Source: Rhizaria sp. SCN 62-66 (lineage: Eukaryota; Rhizaria, unplaced). Taken from it: DNA of 64,000 bases. The notes beneath the pieces were generated by a model. The model did not search any database. It was given only the letters and a program-made list of their open reading frames with translations, and was not told where the DNA came from. The DNA is taken from contig MEDY01000016.1 of NCBI GenBank assembly GCA_001724265.1, positions 62,001 to 126,000 of the forward strand. Direction: 5' to 3'. This document shows positions 57,500 to 64,000 of the stretch, piece after piece. Every line of letters begins with the position of its first letter. Within the stretch, counting starts at the first letter, position 1. The position numbers and the translations under genes were made by a program.

Positions 57500-59114
57500 T
57501 CAGACGATTTCAAGCTCATGCATCAACTGAGTGAAGTCTGTCATCAAGTCCTCCGAAGCAGCACCCTTGCTTTCCCACCCCTTGCGAGTCTAAACAAAAT
57601 GAATTCAAATTATTTTCCACAAATTATGTTATTTTGTTAGAATATACATGTTATATAGCGGTACTGCACATATTATAGATTGTTGTTACGGTAAGATTCG
57701 ATGCAGAGAGAAACACGTACCTTGTCGCAACCCCGGTGCAGTAGCACTCCGTGGCCCCCAAAGCGCTTGATGCCAAGATAGTCGGCGTCAACGCTGTCGC
57801 CGACGTGCAACACCTCGTGCTAAAATACACGAGCAATATCACATTGATATGAGGCAAGATGATGATTGAAGAGAGCAGTTACATCCGAGGTGAGTGACGT
57901 ACACCATGAATAGCACGAATACCAGCTAAAAGAACATCATCACACCAAGAAGATAAAACAAGAAGATCATTAGGTAAGCAGTATATCACCTAAAATTCGC
58001 TTAACGTACCGGCTTGATGTCGTCCGCGTCAGGAACGCGCTGTTTGAGCGCGTTTGTGCCCTCCTGCAGCGCGACGCGGAAGATCTCCGGCGCAGGCTTA
58101 GCGGCGCAGGCGAGCTTCGACAGCGTCGTGAAGTCGATGTAGGGCGCAAAGCCCAGGGCGGGGATAACTGCGTCGCGGTAGCGCTCGTCTGGAAAGCGGG
58201 AGTCGAGGGGGAGTGTACAGGGAGGCAATGATGTTCAACTACATTGTGAGACCAGGTAAGTTAGATATGTTTAAGTTGCCACTATTGACTTCTCCGGTTT
58301 CTATTCATTCATAACGAAGAGTAATGACAATTTAAAAGTTATAGCAATGATATGGCATACCTGCGTTGCTTACAACACCTAAGGGCACGACAGCGGATGG
58401 GCTTGGCTTCAGAAAGCCGCTGGCAAGCTGTGTGACCGAGCTGAGCTGTTGCTGCTGGTGCTGCTGATGCTCTTGTTGATGTTGTGCTTTGAGCCACATG
58501 GCAAAGTGCAGCGCGTCGTCGTGCCTCTGATAGGCCTCGTCTGTGTCGAAGAGTTTGTATAGCTTGCTACTGAGCTCCGCTGCCTGCTCTTCAGTCACGC
58601 CTCTAACCTCCACAAGAGAGGTCTCACTGCCACTGATCCCGTTGTTCTGACTGAGGCTAGGGCTGCGAGCATCTGTCTGCTGCAGCGCCGCTGAGGAGTC
58701 ATCAAGGTGCGCGAGAGTGCGGCGCACGCAGAGATCCCACCAGTCGGGTGAAGAGAGCGTTTCGCCGCCGAAGCACGGGTACTCCTTGATGGTGCGGCGG
58801 TACGCCTGCATAAATGCTGTAGAGTACGGACACAGTTGAATGATAAGTACGCAGTAAAAACGTTACAAAAAGTAGAGTGTGTGGTTAGCCATGCACAAAA
58901 TCTCAGCAAATCAAGTTGAAGCAATGATTTGTATGCTCAAATAATCGATTTGTGGGTTCGTACCAGTGTTCATGGCGTCAGGCCCTTTGTGAGTGATGCC
59001 GAGTTCCTCCGCTGCATTGCAGTAGATCTGACCGATAGAGTCCTTAAACTGCATTACCGTGCCGGTAAAATCAACTGTCACAAGGCGAATGGGAGCACCA
59101 CGGAAGCGCAACAT
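57500..59114 (-). CDS. HAD-superfamily hydrolase, HDHD3/REG-2 type
   Basis: Five exons (58964-59114, 58361-58816, 58010-58188, 57721-57819, 57500-57589) give 324 residues ending in TGA, the most intron-rich gene here. Motif I is VDFTGTV (14-20) with the nucleophile position Asp15; the usual second Asp two residues on is Thr17, and HDHD3-like proteins also lack that Asp. Later motifs: GVVSNADERY (motif II), AAKPAPEIF (motif III Lys), HVGDSVDADYLG (motif IV acids). The cap region holds CFGGETLSSPDWWDLCVRRTL. A Gln/His run sits between cap and motif II. The substrate is unknown, and loss of the acid/base Asp may mean weak or no phosphatase activity. Donors are GTACGA, GTATGC and two GTACGT. Confidence 0.87.
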
Positions 59115-59991
59115 GGTATTCGATCTTGATCACTCACAAGAGGAGGGAGCGGTTCAACAGGTCGAAGACAACCAAGTCAGTATTAGAGTCCTGTAGAGCT
59201 TTTTTCTTGGGTTCTTCATGTGAAATCAAGATAAGGAATATAAACCAACTACGAGTGCCTTATGAGGTCGCCAGACAGTGAAATATTAGCGTTTGACTAT
59301 GATTTATCTCACCTTGTGGGTGTTCGAGATAGATTCAAATCCTCTCGAACTTCTCGAACACCCCAACATGACCCCAGCCACACAGAGACATCCACACAGG
59401 TTATTATAAACATAAGATGTACAAATCAACATATATCCCCACATATAAGATTTATACGCTGTTTGACGATCAAAACATGGGTTTCGACATGTTTTTACTA
59501 ACCCCATCGCACGCGCGCTTCTGAATCAGCCACAAAAAACTACCAAGAAAAGTAAGATATACAAACCATATACGTCCAAGTCTACAGCGTCAAATTCTGT
59601 ATGCATAGCCGCAATGCGACATTTTTCTGTAATCGTATGGTCATCGGCAAGCCGTACTACCAGGACAAAGCTCTTTAAATACCAAGAGAGTAAAGTAGCG
59701 AAAGCCCGTGCTGCACGTTAGCATTCGATGAGTAACAGAGCCTTCAAATAAGCAAACATATCAGTACATATACAATATACACTAAACCCAGCACTAATAC
59801 ACACAATAAAGCTATTCCTATTCCTGCTCTTATTCCTAGTTGCGTGCGGACATCGTAATTACATGCCCACATCGAGCATGCGACGTCTGAAACAACACGA
59901 CTTAGTAATGATACATTATACAGACATACAGCTCCTAGCGGTTGGGTTTTCTTTCAGCCGAACACCGCTTCGGCGTCAAACAGCTGCTTGT
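59115..59991. other. AT-rich upstream region of the HAD gene
   Basis: About 880 nt between the HAD gene start and the cycloartenol synthase stop. The only clear structure is the two-way hairpin at 59318-59363. No gene or tRNA seen. Confidence 0.6.
59318..59363. repeat. Inverted repeat with two alternative 3' arms
   Basis: GGGTGTTCGAGA (59318-59329) pairs perfectly over 12 bp with TCTCGAACACCC (59352-59363). An extra copy of TCTCGAAC at 59343-59350 offers an alternative 8-bp stem with a 13-nt loop. On the minus strand it lies just over 200 nt upstream of the HAD gene start. Confidence 0.9.
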
Positions 59992-62737
59992 TTACGCGTC
60001 CAGCTCGGCCATCTTGGCAAGGTAGCGGCCCAGCGCCCAGATGGGGAAGATGGAGCGGTACGCAGTGTATGTAATCATGCAGTTGCCGTTGAACACGCCC
60101 GAGATGCCCTCCTGCGGCCAGTCGCCCGTGGGGAGCTGGCGCGACAGAATCTGGCGCGCGGCCTCGTCCAGTGGCGTGCGGTCGACCTTGTGGTAGTCGG
60201 CAGCCAGCAGCGCGAGCAGCGCCCACGCCGTGTTGATCACCATCGACACAGGCTTGTTCGCAGCCGCCGCGCCGTCGCCGTCGGCGGCGATGAGGTTCTT
60301 GTCGTAGCTGTGCGAGTATTCCTTGGTGACGCAAGATTGGAAGCTCTCGCCCCAGCCGCCGTCCTCGTTGCGCTTCGAGAGCAAGAACGCGACGCCCTTG
60401 CGGATGGCCTCGCTCGACTGGTAGGTGTACCCCGCCGACATGAGCCCCTCGACGCCAAACCAGGCGCCGTAGGTGAAACACACGCCCCAGGACCCGACCC
60501 AGGCGCCGTCGGCGCGCTGAATGCGCTGGATAAACTTGACGCCGTCCTCGATAGACTTGTTGACCTCCTTGGTGCGGTGGTCGGGGAAGTCGTGGCGGAA
60601 CTTGCACAGCACCTGCACGCACGCGGAGGAGCACTCGACGTAGCTGTAGTCCACCATGATGCCACCGAAGACCTCGGAAGGATTCAATGCCTCGATCCAA
60701 GCAGGGCCGCGCATGTTCTCGTAAGTGGCCCAGCCACCATCCTGGTAAAGCGTTAAGAAAACAAAAAAAGCGATGTGAGCGAAGAGAAAATTGTTAAAGA
60801 GATTTGCCTACATAACGCTAAAAACAAACAAATAAACCAACCCATAAAATGTAAATATTTGGTGATACCGGGCGATTTTGTTGCCATACAGCGGTGTCAC
60901 GTACCTGGTAGTTCTGGAGAGTGAGCATGACGTTGACGGCCTGGAACTGGCGCTCCGCGGTGACGTACTTGACAGGGGGCGCAATCTTGCTGTCCTTGCC
61001 CGCCGTGGCCGGGTTAGCGATGAGCCCGGTGCGGTGCATCAGCAGGACGGCCTTGAGGCCCTCGGCCGTGCAGTCACTGATGGGCCACCCGTGGTCACGC
61101 GTACTGAACGGCCAGCCGCCCAGCGACTCGTGGCGGAACCACTTCTCGCGGTCCTCGACCTCCTGGACGACCTGCGCGCACTCGACGAAGTCGTACGCCT
61201 TGGTGAGGAACTGCTTAAGCGGGGACGCGAGCAGACGCGCGGTGAGGTCGAGCTCAACGGGGCGCCCCGTGGCCTTCTTGCGGCGCGCGACGCCGTCGTC
61301 GAGCTCAAGAAAAGCCTGCACCGTGAAGGCCGTGTCCCAGAGCTGGGAGCCGTTGTAGCCCTGGACCTTGATGCCGTCCTCGGCGACCCAGAGGTAGTCT
61401 GCGATGCGCGACTGGTGGAGACGGAACTGGAGCGAGTCCTTGCCGTAGCCGTGGAAGCACGAGAGCATGTTGATGAACTTGGACACGGGCCCGATGTCGA
61501 CGTAGTTGGTCTGCGTGTCCTCGGCCGTGATGTAGTCGAGGATGAACTTGAGCGCGCGCGGCCGCAAGAGCCACTTGGGGAAGTAATCCTCGTACAAGTT
61601 CATGAAGCCGTTGGCGAGCTTGAGCATCAGCGCCTGGTCCGTGTAGCGGTCCGTCGGCGACACGTGGTTGCGCGTGGCGCGGAAGTCGATGGTGTCGTAA
61701 GGCTTAGGGTAGATCTCGCCACGGATGGCCTCGATCAGCGGGTCGACGGGCACGGTGAACTTGACGCCCGAGATGTAGGCCATGGGCAGATAGACCATGC
61801 GACAGTGGCACCAGAAACGGCCGGGGTGGAACGGAAGGAACTTAGGCATGAGCCACATCTCGGGGAAGATGGCATTAGAGCCATCCCAGGGCATGAGGTT
61901 GAGCACGTTGAGCCAGAACTTGCCCCACGAAGGGGTGCCCTGGGCGCCGCCGTGGGCGATGATCCACTCCCGGCAGCGGACCAGAGGCGGGAGGTCGGCC
62001 GCGCAGCCCAGCAGACGCAGCGAGACGTAGTTGAGCACGGTGCCGAACATCGTCGCCGCGGACTCGATGTGGAGGCCGTAGCCGCCGTCGGGACGCTGGT
62101 GCGAGAGCAGGTACTTGATCATCTCGAGGCGGGTCTGCGCTGGCAGGTGGGTGCCCGTGGCGTAGCACGTGAAGATCGCGCCGGGCATCAGGAACATGGG
62201 GCCGCCGTAGTCGCTGGGGATGTGTCCGTCCTCGGCCTGGACATGCTTGAAGTACTCGGCGCCCTGCTCGCCGGCCTCCTCGACAAGACGGAGGAACTCC
62301 TCGCGCGACAGCGTCTCCATGTCGATGTCCTTCTCGCCGCCGTCCTCGGTGCGGACCGTCTTGACCGTCGCCGCGTTGGCCTTGGCGGCCGTCGAAGAGC
62401 CGGGGCGGTAGAGCTCGGCCGGGATGGCCTGCTTGCGGTAGATGTCGTCGCCCGTGTTGGGGTTGGTGAGCATCGTGGCTTGGCGCGCCACTTCGTCGAT
62501 CTGCGCGGCAGTGATCTCCTCCTTGTGGTCGTAGACGGAGTTGATTTTGGAGCCGTCAAAGACGCCGCCGGGGAGCATGTCGGTGTAGACGACGCCCTCG
62601 GACATGAAGGGGAGACCGTTGTGGCGCACGCCAGCGGGCGTGGTGGTTTGCTTGACGACGGACTCGGCCACCGTCGACTTGTCGGGGCTGAAGTACTGCC
62701 AGATCTGGCGACCGGCCTCAGACGTGAGACTCCACAT
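59992..62737 (-). CDS. CAS1: Cycloartenol synthase (oxidosqualene cyclase)
   Basis: Two exons (60905-62737, 59992-60741) give 860 residues ending in TAA; the intron (163 nt, donor GTACGT) joins LQNYQ to DGGWATYENMRG. The catalytic motif is DCTAE at 555-559 within HGWPISDCTAE, and several QW-type motifs occur, such as GDWPQEGISGVFN. Three positions that decide product are visible: Tyr461 in QGYNGSQ, His549 and Ile553, equal to Tyr410, His477 and Ile481 of Arabidopsis CAS1. Lanosterol synthases have Thr, Cys or Gln, and Val there. The enzyme cyclises 2,3-oxidosqualene to cycloartenol, the first committed sterol step, at the ER. It is about 100 residues longer than plant CAS, mainly through an N-terminal insert. 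The first ATG follows a possible AG acceptor, so a non-coding upstream exon may exist. Confidence 0.95.
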
Positions 62738-63212
62738 CTGTTTCTTTAAGAGGCGAAAAACACGGGGAGTAAAACAGAATCAGCACATGTAAGCGTTGAG
62801 AGGGCGAATCCTGCAGGCAAGTAGAGGTGGAGTGGCGGTGACTGCAGATGACAACAAACGCAGCCAAACGCAATGAAGTAATAAAGATGCAAGATGAAGA
62901 GCGATGACTGACAAATTATAAAGAAATAACCAAGAAGTCTTGTTTTATCTAGGAAAACTAGAATTGGATCATTCATCGATGCAGAACACCCTTAATATAT
63001 GTTGCAAAGTTGACGATTGAATCTCACGACGATCACCGACCGCCCTGGGACTGGCGTGGGACGACGGGCGCTACAGCGCAGACTGGCGCCACAGCCACCG
63101 AGTCGACTGAGAGGTGGCCATCGCAGTCAGCCGGACCCCAAAGTTGATCGATCGACACACTCCTTGTGCACGGTGGTTTGATCGTCAAAGACGATAAAAA
63201 TTGCTGCACGCG
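62738..63212. other. Divergent promoter region
   Basis: About 475 nt between cycloartenol synthase (-) and the second SET gene (+). A GC-rich patch lies near 63030-63135. No gene seen. Confidence 0.55.
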
Positions 63213-63866
63213 ATGGATTCTGACAAGTATTTAACGGCACTTTTGTCGTGGTGCGCCAAAAACGGATTTGACCCCTGTACCACGTGGGGTCTTCGCCCTC
63301 ACATCTTCCACTCGGGACTCCGCGGTGTTCAAGTCTGCCACGCACCCGCTCTCCCTCGGAAGTTGCTCAAAGTGAACAAAAACAAGAATGCAGATACTTG
63401 CCTTGATGGGCTAGCTTGCGATGAGGCTGACACTACCTCAGCTACATCTTGTTCCGAGTCAAGCGATGGTGTTAAGGAGACCATGACAACTCTGTGCAAT
63501 GCCCCGCGACCGCAGTCACTGCTGCGCGTGCCCCACAACCTCGTCATCACGGCCCCGCTTGCACTGGCGTCGAGTCCCTGCGTCGGCGCGCTAGCCCGCC
63601 TTGCCGCCTGCACCGGCAACCCTCTCTCAGAGACGGAGGTGCTTGCGTTGTTTCTGATTGAGCAACGCCGCCTTCTCACCACGATGCGAGCTCTGGCACT
63701 ACAGCAGCAACATCAGCTCTCAGAGGCTGCGGAACGTGACTGTGAGTCGGCGGCTCTTGCTATTGCATCGCCCGCTAACTGGCTGCCATACGTGGCGACT
63801 GTGCCAGAGACCTACGACACCACGATGTTTTGGGGGGACGCAGACTTGGCCAAGCTCGGCCTCAGC
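63213..63866 (+). CDS. SET-domain lysine methyltransferase, LSMT/SETD3 type, first exon (3' partial)
   Basis: The first exon gives 218 residues and ends at a GTACGTG donor; the next exon is beyond the window. The start MDSDKYLTALLSWCAKNG is the usual N-terminal helix of LSMT-like SET enzymes. Later text includes NLVITAPLALASSP, then NPLSETEVLALFLIEQRR and LPYVATVPETYDTTMFWGD, where the family has a PYL-x-x-LP segment followed by the tryptophan and acidic residues before the SET insert. The end of the SET domain and the substrate-binding domain are not in the window. The gene belongs to the same family as the one cut by the left edge but is a separate copy. Confidence 0.82.
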
Positions 63867-64000
63867 GTACGTGTTACAAACGCATCAAAGTTTTGCTTAA
63901 TCAAATTACCAAGTTCAGGGCGCTTATTCTTGCATTTTACAAGTCTTCACAGTTAATATATGCGTATAGCTCTATGTTTCAAGTGAGTCTATTGCATCTG

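Noticed and set aside
57905-57925. A 21-nt micro-exon between HAD exons 3 and 4
   Set aside because: It would insert seven hydrophobic residues. Skipping it joins DIKP to HEVLHVGDS, the normal family sequence, and gives a 190-nt intron of typical size.

Overview
The window is nuclear DNA of a unicellular, flagellated eukaryote (a protist). The genes are split by short GT-AG introns; I could place 26, 25 of them complete and 99 to 217 nt long. The products are eukaryotic: a nuclear-pore scaffold, a GPI mannosyltransferase, an oxidosqualene cyclase and mitochondrial translation factors. Coding exons are very GC-rich and alanine-rich, while introns and intergenic DNA are AT-rich, so exon borders are easy to see. 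Two axonemal proteins (radial spoke protein 3 and the central-pair WD protein PF20/SPAG16) imply a motile 9+2 flagellum. The sterol cyclase carries the three residues diagnostic of cycloartenol synthase, which argues against animals, fungi and choanoflagellates. I do not assign a species.

Layout, left to right: the 3' part of a SET-domain lysine methyltransferase; an ARF-family GTPase (-); a 1838-residue SPOUT RNA methyltransferase with a huge unknown tail (-); a small bromodomain protein (+); mitochondrial EF-G2/GFM2 (+); lipoate-protein ligase (-); a membrane-anchored ankyrin protein (+); NUP93 (-); a small coiled-coil protein (-); mitochondrial GUF1/LepA (+); PIG-M (-); glycine-cleavage T-protein (-); mitochondrial ribosomal protein uL4 (-); an RSP3 fused to about ten PDZ-like domains (+); PF20/SPAG16 (-); a CaMK-like kinase with polyglutamine (+); TTC1 (-); a BMT5-like rRNA methyltransferase (+); a DEAD-box helicase with a mitochondrial-type leader (-); an HDHD3-like HAD hydrolase (-); cycloartenol synthase (-); and the first exon of a second SET methyltransferase (+). 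Six of these 22 products are probably mitochondrial (GFM2, GUF1, uL4m, T-protein, lipoate ligase, helicase). Lipoate ligase and T-protein meet in the glycine-cleavage/lipoylation pathway.

Three things stand out. First, UAG appears to be a sense codon. The kinase has an in-frame TAG inside its conserved catalytic core, the lipoate-ligase reading frame continues past a TAG for 42 coding-like codons to a TGA, and none of the 20 other complete 3' ends uses TAG (11 TAA, 9 TGA). Second, RSP3 is joined in frame, across a normal intron, to a 2274-codon exon carrying ten PDZ-like repeats, giving a predicted 2651-residue axonemal scaffold. Third, 21 of 26 intron donors begin GTAC, most often GTACGT, which differs from the usual GTAAGT/GTATGT.
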